Notes under the pieces: model-generated
The model's database searches: none
What the model was told of the DNA's origin: nothing
What the model saw: only the letters and a program-made list of their open reading frames with translations
Program-made: the position numbers and the translations under genes
Source of the DNA: Clostridia bacterium
GTDB taxonomy: Bacteria > Bacillota > Clostridia > Oscillospirales > Butyricicoccaceae
Direction of reading: 5' to 3'
NCBI GenBank assembly: GCA_900763355.1
Contig: CAAFJY010000024.1
Span: 1-19,816 of the forward strand
DNA length: 19,816 nucleotides
Shown: piece by piece, positions 7,071-14,560 of the stretch
Numbering within the stretch: position 1 is the first letter of the stretch
How the letters are laid out: each line of letters begins with the position of its first letter

Positions 7071-8986
7071 AAGAGCTTCACCGCTCCCTCCCCGCCAAGG
7101 TGGGGGCGATTTTCCTCACGGTGATCTGCGGCGTGTTCAGCGTTTTGTCGGTGCTGGGCATTATCCTGTCCTGGGAGGCGGGCTTTTACCAGGGGGCCAG
7201 CGACTATCTCACCTCCCGCCCGGTGACCGAGATGGCTCTGGGCTGGCTCCGCCCCGTGGCCGCCGACCTGAACCAGGCCCAGAGCGACGGCACCCTGGAG
7301 AGCTGTCTCAACAGTCTCCCCGCCCAGTGGGAGAACAGCAATCTCCAGTTTTCCGTGTGGAAAAACGGCGTTTTCCTGGGGAGCAGCCTTTCCGGCAGCG
7401 CGGGGCAAGACGAGACTGCCGTCACCGACCCCCTGGCCGGGGAGACTACGGCCACCTGCACCAGCCAGGGCTATGAGTTCCACTATACTGTGGACACCAC
7501 CTTCCCCACCGCGGACAGCTTTTCCACCTTTTACCTGGTGTACCGCTTCCTATACCCCCTGCGGTGGGGGCTCATCGGGCTGGCGGGGATCAGTGTGCTG
7601 GGATTTTTTGCGGCGCTGGTCTTTCTCTTCTGCGCCGCCGGATGGCGGAAAGGGGCCGATTATCCCCAGCTCAACTATTTTGACCGGGTGCCACTGGATG
7701 TCTGGCTGTGCGCCGCACTGACCTTCTGGGCCCTGGGGCTCTCTGCGATCGGCACGATGTATTACCCAGAGGTTTTGACCATTGCCTTTTGCGGAGCCGT
7801 CGTGGTGCTGCTGTGGCTGGTGCTGCTGGCCACACTGCTCACCCTCTGCACCCGGATCAAGGTGGGAAAATGGTGGCGTGGGACGCTGATCTACCGGGTG
7901 TGGCGGCTGGTCTGCCGCATCTTCTCCGCCATCGGCCGGGGGATCTCCGGGGCCGTCCGGGCACTTCCTCTGGTGTGGCGGACGGCGCTGATCTCTGCGG
8001 GTGTCTTTTTCCTGGGCTTTTCTCTCACGCTGGTGGGGGGATTCTGGTACAGCGGCCAGGCCATGCTGCTGTATTTCCTCCTGGGGGGCTGCGCGGTGCT
8101 CTTTTTGTGCTATGATTCCTTCCAGATGCAGAAGCTCCGCCGGGCGGGGCGTGCCTTGGCGCAGGGTACCTTTGATACCGCAGTGGATACCCGGCATATG
8201 CCCCCGGCGCTCCGGGAGCACGGGGAGGATCTCAATTCCCTCGGCCAGGGGCTGGCCATTGCCGTGGAGCAGCGGCTGCGATCCGAGCGTCTCAAGACCG
8301 AGCTCATCACCAACGTCTCCCACGACATCAAAACCCCGCTCACCTCCATCATCAACTATGTGGATCTCCTGCAAAAGCCACACTCGGACGAGGAAGGCGC
8401 GCAATATCTCTCGGTGCTCGACCGCCAGGCCAAACGGTTGAAAAAGCTCATCGAGGATCTGGTGGAAGCCTCCAAGGCCTCCACGGGCAATCTTTCCGTT
8501 TCTCTGGCCCCCACCGATCTTCACGAGATCATCAACCAGGCCGCCGGAGAATACGAGGACAAGCTGTCTCAGGCCCAGCTGGAGCTGGTCACCGCCGAGG
8601 ACGGAGAATGCCTCTCCGCCATGGCCGACGGCCGTCTTTTGTGGCGGGTGCTGGACAATCTGCTGAACAATGCCTGCAAATACGCTCTCCCGGGTACCCG
8701 GGTCTATCTGGAGACCCGGCGGGTGGAGGGCCGGGCCGTCATCACCATGAAGAACATCTCCCGCCAACAGCTCAATCTCTCCCCCGATGAGCTCATGGAG
8801 CGTTTTGTCCGGGGGGACAGTTCCCGGAATACCGAGGGAAGCGGACTGGGGCTCAACATCGCCCAGAGCCTGGTGGAGCTCATGCTGGGGCACTTTTCCC
8901 TGGAGATCGACGGCGACCTGTTCAAGGCCGTCATTTCCCTCCCCCTCGTCCCCAATGACACCGGAAAGGAGCTGACCGTATCATGA
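7067..8986 (+). CDS. Multi-pass sensor histidine kinase, partner of the upstream regulator
   Basis: The 639-residue protein has a first membrane helix (about 10-34) and an external region of about 130 residues (35-163) containing only two cysteines, Cys80 and Cys131, which could form a disulfide. Further helices lie near 166-190, 212-232, 235-262, 304-327 and 332-349. A linker at about 350-405 precedes the catalytic core: H-box NVSHDIKTPLTSIINY with phospho-acceptor His419, N-box LDNLLNNACKYA (529-540) and G2-box GSGLGLNIAQ (591-600). The DFG-type G1 region is reduced (MKNIS, 561-565), as in some VanS-like Firmicutes kinases. ATG 7067 overlaps the regulator stop and has AAGGAGG (7050-7056). 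The signal is unknown; the amidase gene following it points to the cell envelope. Confidence 0.93.
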   Translation: MKELHRSLPAKVGAIFLTVICGVFSVLSVLGIILSWEAGFYQGASDYLTSRPVTEMALGWLRPVAADLNQAQSDGTLESCLNSLPAQWENSNLQFSVWKNGVFLGSSLSGSAGQDETAVTDPLAGETTATCTSQGYEFHYTVDTTFPTADSFSTFYLVYRFLYPLRWGLIGLAGISVLGFFAALVFLFCAAGWRKGADYPQLNYFDRVPLDVWLCAALTFWALGLSAIGTMYYPEVLTIAFCGAVVVLLWLVLLATLLTLCTRIKVGKWWRGTLIYRVWRLVCRIFSAIGRGISGAVRALPLVWRTALISAGVFFLGFSLTLVGGFWYSGQAMLLYFLLGGCAVLFLCYDSFQMQKLRRAGRALAQGTFDTAVDTRHMPPALREHGEDLNSLGQGLAIAVEQRLRSERLKTELITNVSHDIKTPLTSIINYVDLLQKPHSDEEGAQYLSVLDRQAKRLKKLIEDLVEASKASTGNLSVSLAPTDLHEIINQAAGEYEDKLSQAQLELVTAEDGECLSAMADGRLLWRVLDNLLNNACKYALPGTRVYLETRRVEGRAVITMKNISRQQLNLSPDELMERFVRGDSSRNTEGSGLGLNIAQSLVELMLGHFSLEIDGDLFKAVISLPLVPNDTGKELTVS

Positions 8987-9681
8987 GCGAGCCCTCCCTT
9001 TCTCCCGAGAAAGTCCGCCTGGCCCGCAAAGAACAGCGGCGCAAGCGCCGGCAGCGGAAGCGCCTGCTGAGCCTGCTGTTCGCCGCCCTGGCGCTGGGCG
9101 CACTCCTGCTGGTCCTCCTCCCCCAGACCTGGGGCAAGACCCAAAAGGAGCAGGATCTGGCCGATCAGGGGCCGGAATGCCTGCGAAACGTCACTCTCCC
9201 CGACTGGGTGGACGTGCAGATCGTCCCCATCAACGGCTCGGGCCGCCGGGGCGTCCCCCTGGAGGACATCCAGAGCATCGTGGTCCACTATGTGGGCAAC
9301 CCCGGCACCACCGCCCAGCAGAATCGGGATTACTACGCCCAGGAAACCACCAACGTCAGCTCCCACTTCGTGGTGGGGCTGGAGGGGGAGATCATCCAGT
9401 GCGTCCCCCTCAACGAAAAATCCTCCGCCAGCAATGACCGAAACCGGGATACGCTCTCGATCGAGACCTGCCACCCGGACGACACCGGTGTGTTCACCGG
9501 CGAGACCTATGATTCCCTCGTCCGGCTGACGGCTTATTTGTGCGATCTCTGCGGCTTTGACAGCAGCCGCGTCATCCGGCACTATGACGTCACCGGCAAG
9601 GAATGCCCCCGCTGGTTCGTCCAGGACGAGGCCGCCTGGACAGGCTTTTTGGCGGATGTGGACGCCGCCCGGACCAAATGA
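8983..9681 (+). CDS. Membrane-anchored N-acetylmuramoyl-L-alanine amidase (amidase_2/PGRP fold)
   Basis: The 232-residue protein has a strongly basic N-terminus (RRKRRQRKR, 19-27), then a single membrane helix (about 29-47) that would place the rest outside the cell. The amidase_2 domain (about 75-225) shows zinc ligands His102 (IVVHYVGN), His200 (VIRHYDVTG) and Cys208 (KECPRW), with SHFVVGLEGEIIQCVPL (127-143) and ETCH (161-164). Such enzymes cut the bond between muramic acid and the stem peptide of peptidoglycan. Its ATG overlaps the kinase stop (ATGA), with AAAGGAG at 8965-8971, so it is a full member of the two-component operon. It may be a regulon output or help produce or sense the signal; which is not shown. 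Confidence 0.92.
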   Translation: MSEPSLSPEKVRLARKEQRRKRRQRKRLLSLLFAALALGALLLVLLPQTWGKTQKEQDLADQGPECLRNVTLPDWVDVQIVPINGSGRRGVPLEDIQSIVVHYVGNPGTTAQQNRDYYAQETTNVSSHFVVGLEGEIIQCVPLNEKSSASNDRNRDTLSIETCHPDDTGVFTGETYDSLVRLTAYLCDLCGFDSSRVIRHYDVTGKECPRWFVQDEAAWTGFLADVDAARTK

Positions 9682-9689
9682 CTTGCGCG

Positions 9690-9715
9690 CCCGCCCCGGT
9701 TTGGGGCGGGTTTTT
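9690..9715 (+). terminator. Intrinsic terminator of the two-component/amidase operon
   Basis: CCCGCCCC (9690-9697) and GGGGCGGG (9703-9710) form a perfect 8-bp stem around GGTTT, directly followed by five T. It starts 9 nt after the amidase stop. Confidence 0.92.
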
Positions 9716-9724
9716 CTGCTTTTT

Positions 9725-9785
9725 CCCGGGAAAACGGCGGGTTTTTCGCCCGATTTCCCCCCTTTGCGCAAAAAGCGGGGTTTTT
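9725..9785 (+). terminator. Two possible weaker back-up terminators
   Basis: CCCG...CGGG followed by five T (9725-9746) and CCCC...GGGG followed by five T (9759-9785, enclosing the palindrome TTTGCGCAAA at 9763-9772) resemble degenerate copies of the main terminator. A perfect 14-bp palindrome TTTTCCCGGGAAAA lies at 9721-9734. Function is uncertain; the palindromes could equally be operator sites. Confidence 0.4.
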
Positions 9786-9817
9786 CCCGCAAACAGGCCC
9801 TTCGGCCCCCGGGACGC

Positions 9818-9846
9818 TTGACGGCGCTTCCTCCTTTTACTACAAT
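9818..9846 (+). promoter_or_regulatory. Near-consensus sigma-A promoter of the LysR gene
   Basis: TTGACG (9818-9823), a 17-nt spacer and TACAAT (9841-9846) differ from consensus at one base each. Transcription would begin near 9853, leaving a short leader of about 24 nt that includes GAGGTG (9867-9872) before ATG 9877. Confidence 0.82.
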
Positions 9847-9876
9847 GAAAAGAGAACTCATCGCGCGAGGTGCCTT

Positions 9877-10800
9877 ATGAACGAAGTCAATCTGCGGCAG
9901 CTGGAGGTCCTGGCGGCCGTCGTGGAATACGGGAGCTTTACCGAGGCCGGGAACCGGCTCTATCTGGCCCAATCCACCGTCAGCAGCCATATCCGCGGGC
10001 TGGAGGAAGCCCTCCATGTGGTGCTTTTCCGCCGGGAATCCAAGCGCCGCGTCCTCCTCACGCCGGAGGGCAAGCGGGTCTATCAATACGCCCGGGAGAT
10101 CCTGAGCAAATGCCAGGCTCTCCAGGCCGACGTGGGGGGCGACACCCTGCGGGAGCTGGTGCTGGGGGCCTCCAGCGTCCCGGCCCAGAGCCTCCTGCCC
10201 GGGTATATGTCCACCTTTTTGCAGCTGCACCCGGGATGCTCCTGCGACCTGAAAAGCGGCGACAGCAGCCAGGTCCAGCAGATGCTGCTGGACGGGAGCG
10301 TCCAGCTGGGCTTTGTAGGCAGCGCCGACGACCGGCAGGATCTGGTCTATGAGCGGGTGGCCGAGGACCAGCTGGTGATGATCACCCCCAACACCCCCCG
10401 CTTCGCCGCTCTGCGGGCTCAGGGAGTGTTGGGGCGGGAGCTCTTTTCCGAGCCCATGATCTTCCGGGAATATGGCTCCGGAACCCAGAAGATGGTGGAC
10501 AACTACCTCTCCCACCGGCAGCTGAGCTCCCATGAGATGCAGGTGGTCTCCTATGTCTCCGACCCCTCGGTGCTCCAGCAGCTGGTGGCCCGGGGCGCGG
10601 GGGTGTCCATCCTGTCCTCCCTCTCGGTGCGGGAGCGAGCCGAAGGGGGCAAGCTCCTGGTCTTCCCTCTGGAGGAGGAGCCGGTGGTGCGCCATATCTT
10701 CATGGCCTGGCGGAAAAAGGGCAGCCTTTCCGAGCTGGCCCGGAGCTTCTGCACCATCGTGCGCAATTCCGCCGGGAGCGTCGCCGCCCGCCGGGTGTGA
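9877..10800 (+). CDS. LysR-family transcriptional regulator
   Basis: The 307-residue protein has an N-terminal winged helix-turn-helix (about 5-65: LRQLEVLAAVVEYGSFTEAG, then QSTVSSHIRGLE) and a periplasmic-binding-protein-like effector domain (about 92-295). The effector part (LGASSVPAQSLLPGYM, 97-111; GFVGSA, 145-150; LVMITPNTPR, 166-175) reminds me of the clostridial LysR group annotated as selenium- or sulfur-metabolism associated; this is recollection of a family look, not a search result. LysR proteins often control a neighbouring divergent gene, but here both flanks end in terminators, so the target is not evident. The neighbour on the left reads the same way and ends before it. Confidence 0.9.
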   Translation: MNEVNLRQLEVLAAVVEYGSFTEAGNRLYLAQSTVSSHIRGLEEALHVVLFRRESKRRVLLTPEGKRVYQYAREILSKCQALQADVGGDTLRELVLGASSVPAQSLLPGYMSTFLQLHPGCSCDLKSGDSSQVQQMLLDGSVQLGFVGSADDRQDLVYERVAEDQLVMITPNTPRFAALRAQGVLGRELFSEPMIFREYGSGTQKMVDNYLSHRQLSSHEMQVVSYVSDPSVLQQLVARGAGVSILSSLSVRERAEGGKLLVFPLEEEPVVRHIFMAWRKKGSLSELARSFCTIVRNSAGSVAARRV

Positions 10801-10830
10801 GCCCAGAAAAATCAATTTCTGTAAAGCAAA

Positions 10831-10870
10831 ACAGCCTTCCCCGGTTTTCGCCGGGAAAGGCTGTTTTTTT
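10831..10870. terminator. Bidirectional intrinsic terminator between LysR gene and pyr operon
   Basis: A 14-position stem with one mismatch (10831-10844 with 10851-10864, starting ACAGCC and ending GGCTGT) around loop TTTTCG is followed by a T-run on the plus strand. AAAGCAAA to its left gives a T-rich stretch on the minus strand, so it can also end the pyrimidine operon. Confidence 0.88.
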
Positions 10871-10915
10871 CGGGATTTTTCCGTTTTTCGCGGGTTTTTC
10901 AGGGACCCGGGCGGC

Positions 10916-11335
10916 TCAGTCCTGGGCCTTTGCGTCGCAGTAGATGCAGCGGTATTCCCGCTTGGCCCGGTCGCTGAGACGGAAGATGTGATGGATCTCC
11001 TGCTCGGTGGTGGTGATGCACCGGGGGTTTTTGCAGCGGATGATGTCGGTGAGGGTTTCCGGCAGGGCGATGTGCTTCTTCTCGGCCACGGCCCCGTTTT
11101 CGATGATGTCCACGGTGGCGTCGGGGCTCACATAGCCCAGGATGTCCAGGTCGGGGACCAGGCTGCCGTCGATCTTGATGATGTCCTTTTTCCCCATGCG
11201 GCGGCTGGAGACATTTTTCAGGATGGCCACCGGGCAGTCCAGCTGTTCCAGCCCCAGGAGCTGGTAGATGCGCATGGCCTTCCCCGGGGCGATGTGGTCA
11301 ATGACCACGCCGTTTTGAATGGAATCGACCTTCAT
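10916..11335 (-). CDS. pyrI: Aspartate carbamoyltransferase regulatory subunit
   Basis: The 139-residue protein matches PyrI in length and pattern. An N-terminal nucleotide-binding domain (about 1-90; VDSIQNGVVIDHIAPGKAM near the start) is followed by a C-terminal zinc domain with four cysteines, Cys101 and Cys106 (CKNPRC) and Cys130 and Cys133 (CIYC). In known holoenzymes PyrI dimers join PyrB trimers and pass on feedback by CTP and ATP. It begins 3 nt after the pyrB stop, with an AAGGAGGA ribosome site overlapping the end of pyrB, as expected for subunits made together. It is the last gene of the operon. Bacillus subtilis lacks this subunit; many Clostridia have it. Confidence 0.95.
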   Translation of the reverse strand: MKVDSIQNGVVIDHIAPGKAMRIYQLLGLEQLDCPVAILKNVSSRRMGKKDIIKIDGSLVPDLDILGYVSPDATVDIIENGAVAEKKHIALPETLTDIIRCKNPRCITTTEQEIHHIFRLSDRAKREYRCIYCDAKAQD

Positions 11336-11338
11336 GGC

Positions 11339-12265
11339 TCAGTCCTCCTTCCCATCCAGGCCCAGCAGCATGAGGATGAGGGCCATGCGGATGAACTTCC
11401 CGTTTTTTGCCTGGCGGAAATAGGCCGCTCGGGGGTCCCGGTCCACCGCCACCGAGATCTCGTTGACCCGGGGCAGGGGGTGCAGGATGATCATATCCTG
11501 TTTGGCGGCCCGCAGCTTGTCCGGGGTGAGGATATAGCTATCCCGTAAGCGGAGATAGTCCTCCTCGTTAAAGAAGCGCTCCTGCTGGACCCGAGTCATA
11601 TACAAAACATCCAGCTCCGGGAGGACGCTTTCCAGATCCGTGGTCTGGCGATAGGGGATGCCCTGGGGCTTGAGGTAGCGCTCCTTTACATAGCTGGGGA
11701 GCTTGAGCTCCTCCGGGGAGATGAGCACGAACTCAACCCCGGCATAGCGGGACAGAGCGGCGATGAGGGAATGGACCGTCCGCCCAAACTTCAGGTCCCC
11801 GCACAGGCCCACGGTGAGATGGTCCAGCCGCCCCTTTTCCCGGGAGATGGTGAGCAGGTCGGTGAGGGTCTGGGTGGGATGGTTGTGGCTGCCGTCCCCG
11901 GCGTTGATGATGGGGACCGCAGAGCGCATGGAGGCCACCAGGGGCGCGCCCTCCTTGGGGTGGCGCATGGCGATGATGTCGGCATAGCCGCTGACGATCT
12001 CCACCGTGTCCCCCACGCTCTCCCCCTTGCTGGCCGAGCTGGAGCTGGCTTCGGAAAAGCCCAGCACATTCCCCCCCAGGTCCAGCATGGCGGCTTCAAA
12101 GGACAGCCGCGTCCGGGTAGAGGGCTCGAAAAAGAGCGTGGCCAGTTTTTTCCGCCTGCAGGCGTCCTGATAGACCTCCGGGTGGGCGATGATGTCCTCG
12201 GCCCGGCGGATGAGACTGTCGATCTCCCCGGTGGAGAGATCCATGATGTCGATAAGATGACGCAT
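11339..12265 (-). CDS. pyrB: Aspartate carbamoyltransferase catalytic subunit
   Basis: The 308-residue protein has the carbamoyl-phosphate motif STRTR (49-53), the serine-rich loop with Lys80 that reaches into the neighbouring active site, Arg101, HNHPTQ with His129 and Gln132, and HPLPR (262-266). It joins carbamoyl phosphate and aspartate to N-carbamoylaspartate, the committed step of pyrimidine synthesis. It follows pyrE by 14 nt, in which GGGAGGA (12272-12278) is the ribosome site. With pyrI next, the encoded enzyme is probably the allosteric class with catalytic trimers and regulatory dimers. Confidence 0.97.
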   Translation of the reverse strand: MRHLIDIMDLSTGEIDSLIRRAEDIIAHPEVYQDACRRKKLATLFFEPSTRTRLSFEAAMLDLGGNVLGFSEASSSSASKGESVGDTVEIVSGYADIIAMRHPKEGAPLVASMRSAVPIINAGDGSHNHPTQTLTDLLTISREKGRLDHLTVGLCGDLKFGRTVHSLIAALSRYAGVEFVLISPEELKLPSYVKERYLKPQGIPYRQTTDLESVLPELDVLYMTRVQQERFFNEEDYLRLRDSYILTPDKLRAAKQDMIILHPLPRVNEISVAVDRDPRAAYFRQAKNGKFIRMALILMLLGLDGKED

Positions 12266-12279
12266 GGCGCTGTCCTCCC

Positions 12280-12918
12280 TTATTTCTGCATCCAGCGCTC
12301 GTCGCTGGGATCGTTGCGGAAGGCGATGAGCCGGGAGATGTCCTCCGGCTTGATATAGTTTTCCTCGGCGGCGGCCTGGGCCACCGCGTCAAAATTGGTC
12401 AGGCTGACATTTTTGACCCCGGCGGCGCTCAGCCGGTCCAGGCCCTTTTTCATGCCATAGGTGAAGATGGACACCACGCCCAGCACCTGGGCCCCCGCTT
12501 CCCGCAGGACGTCCACCACCTCCAGCACGCTCCCGGCGGTGGAGATGAGATCCTCCACCACCACCACCTTCTGTCCGGGCTCCAGACGGCCCTCGATCTG
12601 GTTGTGGCGGCCGTGGTCCTTGGCCCCGGAGCGGACATAGCCCATGGGCAGGCCCAAAATGTGGCCCGCGATGGCGGCATGGGCGATCCCCGCGGTGGAG
12701 GTGCCCATGAGCACCTGGCAGTTGGGGTATTCCCGCCGGACGGTGTCGGCGATGGCCTGCTCCACCCGGTCCCGCACCTGGGGCGCGGTGAGGATGAGCC
12801 GGTTGTCACAGTACACCGGGCTGTGGATGCCGCTGGCCCAGGTAAAGGGCTCCTCCGGCCGGAAAAACACCGCCCGGATGGACAAAAGGTCCCGGGCAAT
12901 TCTCTGTTCCGTCGTCAT
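12280..12918 (-). CDS. pyrE: Orotate phosphoribosyltransferase
   Basis: The 212-residue protein carries the PRPP-binding signature VVVVEDLISTAGS (118-130) and the flexible catalytic loop KDHGRHNQIEG (100-110) after YVR (94-96). It converts orotate plus PRPP to OMP. The gene lies 18 nt after pyrF, with AAAGGAAG as ribosome site, and directly before pyrB. Nothing unusual is seen. Confidence 0.96.
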   Translation of the reverse strand: MTTEQRIARDLLSIRAVFFRPEEPFTWASGIHSPVYCDNRLILTAPQVRDRVEQAIADTVRREYPNCQVLMGTSTAGIAHAAIAGHILGLPMGYVRSGAKDHGRHNQIEGRLEPGQKVVVVEDLISTAGSVLEVVDVLREAGAQVLGVVSIFTYGMKKGLDRLSAAGVKNVSLTNFDAVAQAAAEENYIKPEDISRLIAFRNDPSDERWMQK

Positions 12919-12936
12919 GATCTTCTTCCTTTCTGT

Positions 12937-13650
12937 TCAGAGGGCGGTCTTGCCGGTAAACTCCCGCACCGCCCGGCGATAGGCTTCCACCGGATCTTCT
13001 GCCTGGGTGATGGGCCGGCCCACCACGATGTAGTCCGAGCCCAGCTCCCGCGCCCGCTGGGGGGTAGTGATGCGCACCTGGTCCCCCGCGTCGCTCCCGG
13101 CAAAGCGGATCCCCGGGGTGACGGTGAGGAAGCCCTCCCCACACACCTGGTGGACCTTTCCCGCCTCCAGGGGGGAGCAGACCACGCCGTCCAGCCCGGC
13201 TTCGGCGGCATTTTTGGCATAGGCCATGACCACCTGGTCCAGGGGCCGGTCGATGAGAAGCTCATCGCGCATCCGCTCCCCGCTGGTGGAGGTGAGCTGG
13301 GTCACCGCCAGGAGGAGGGGACGGCTCCCGTCAGGCCGGGTGAGACCCTCCAAGGCGGCTTCCATCATGGCCCGGGTCCCCGCGGCGTGGAGATTGACCA
13401 TATCCACATCCAGCCGGGACAAAACGGCCATGGCTTTTTTCACGGTATTGGGAATGTCATGGAGCTTGAGATCCAAAAAGATCCGGTGCCCCCGGGCCTT
13501 GATCTGCCGGACGATCTCCGGCCCCTCGGCGTAGAAAAGCTCCATCCCGATCTTTACATAAGGCTTCTCCCCCGCCGGGAACCGGTCGAGGAAGGCCAGG
13601 GTCTTCTGCTGATTTTCAAAATCCAGGGCGATGATCACGTCATTTGCCAT
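12937..13650 (-). CDS. pyrF: Orotidine 5'-phosphate decarboxylase
   Basis: The 237-residue protein shows the decarboxylase active-site signature DLKLHDI (60-66, with Asp60, Lys62 and Asp65), Asp10, Lys33 (VKIGMELF) and the phosphate-binding TPGIR (178-182) and GRPIT (211-215). It converts OMP to UMP, the last step of the pathway. The start is ATG 13650, 7 nt after GGAGGT (13658-13663). A GTG at 13659 in the same frame overlaps that ribosome site and is not credible. The start overlaps the end of pyrD by 11 bp, so the two are coupled. Confidence 0.96.
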   Translation of the reverse strand: MANDVIIALDFENQQKTLAFLDRFPAGEKPYVKIGMELFYAEGPEIVRQIKARGHRIFLDLKLHDIPNTVKKAMAVLSRLDVDMVNLHAAGTRAMMEAALEGLTRPDGSRPLLLAVTQLTSTSGERMRDELLIDRPLDQVVMAYAKNAAEAGLDGVVCSPLEAGKVHQVCGEGFLTVTPGIRFAGSDAGDQVRITTPQRARELGSDYIVVGRPITQAEDPVEAYRRAVREFTGKTAL

Positions 13651-14560
13651 GGTGCGCACCTCCGATGATGTCGTTCAGGTCGCGGATCCCGTACCGCTCC
13701 ATTTCCCGGGGCAGGGTCTCCACGATGGTTTTGGCCGCAAAGGGGTCCCGCAGGTTGGCGGCCCCCACCTCCACGGCCGTGGCCCCCGCCAGCATGAGCT
13801 CGATCACGTCCCGGGCGCTGGAAACGCCCCCCATGCCGATGATGGGGATGTCCACCGCTTCAAAGACCTGCCAGACCATCCGCACCGCCAGGGGAAAGAC
13901 CCCGGGGCCGGACATTCCTCCCGTCCCGTTGGCCAAAATCGGCTTGCGGGTGCGGGGATCGATGCGCATACCCATGAGGGTGTTGATGAGGGAGAGCCCG
14001 TCGGCCCCCGCCTCCTGGCAGGCCCGGGCAATGGCGGTGATGTCGGTGACATTGGGGCTGAGCTTCATGTACACCGGCTTGGTCGTCACGGCCTTGACGG
14101 CCCGGGTGACGGCAGCGGCCGCTTCCGGGTCGGTGCCAAAGGCCATCCCCCCGGCGTGGACATTGGGGCAGCTGATGTTGACCTCCAGCAGGCCTACCTG
14201 CTCCTCCCGATCCAGGATGGCGCAGGTCTCGGCGTATTCCTCCAGGGAGAAGCCGCTGACGTTGGCGATGACTTTTTTGTAAAAGCACTGCCTGAGCCGG
14301 GGGAGCTCCCGGTCCACCACGGCGCGGACGCCGGGGTTCTGGAGCCCCACGGAGTTGAGCAATCCCCCGTCATATTCGGCGATACGCGGAAGAGGGTTGC
14401 CCAGCCGGGGCTCCCGGGTCGTCCCCTTGAAGGAAAAGGTGCCCAGACAGTTGATATCATAGAGCTGCGCGAACTCATAGCCGTAGCCAAAGGTCCCGCT
14501 GGCGGGGATGACCGGGTTGTCCAGCTCCCACCCGCTGAGAGTGACGCGAGTGTTTACCAC
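13640..14560 (-). CDS. pyrD: Dihydroorotate dehydrogenase, class 1B catalytic subunit
   Basis: The 306-residue protein has the FMN and substrate signatures of class 1 enzymes: FKGTT (44-48, Lys45), NSVGLQNPG (69-77), catalytic Cys131 in NISCPNV and NTLMGM (193-198), with GGVSSARD (244-251) near the C-terminus. The class 1B assignment rests on the neighbouring pyrK, which supplies FAD and an iron-sulfur cluster to pass electrons to NAD. The start codon is GTG 14560 behind a G-rich Shine-Dalgarno stretch; it overlaps the pyrK end by 7 bp. Its own end overlaps pyrF by 11 bp. Confidence 0.96.
   Translation of the reverse strand: MVNTRVTLSGWELDNPVIPASGTFGYGYEFAQLYDINCLGTFSFKGTTREPRLGNPLPRIAEYDGGLLNSVGLQNPGVRAVVDRELPRLRQCFYKKVIANVSGFSLEEYAETCAILDREEQVGLLEVNISCPNVHAGGMAFGTDPEAAAAVTRAVKAVTTKPVYMKLSPNVTDITAIARACQEAGADGLSLINTLMGMRIDPRTRKPILANGTGGMSGPGVFPLAVRMVWQVFEAVDIPIIGMGGVSSARDVIELMLAGATAVEVGAANLRDPFAAKTIVETLPREMERYGIRDLNDIIGGAHHGK

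Noticed and set aside
8704..10815. A 703-codon open frame on the minus strand
   Set aside because: It spans the antisense of the kinase end, amidase, a terminator, a promoter and the LysR gene, with no ribosome site or recognisable domain.
13658..13663. GTG 13659 as an alternative pyrF start
   Set aside because: The codon overlaps the Shine-Dalgarno sequence that serves ATG 13650.
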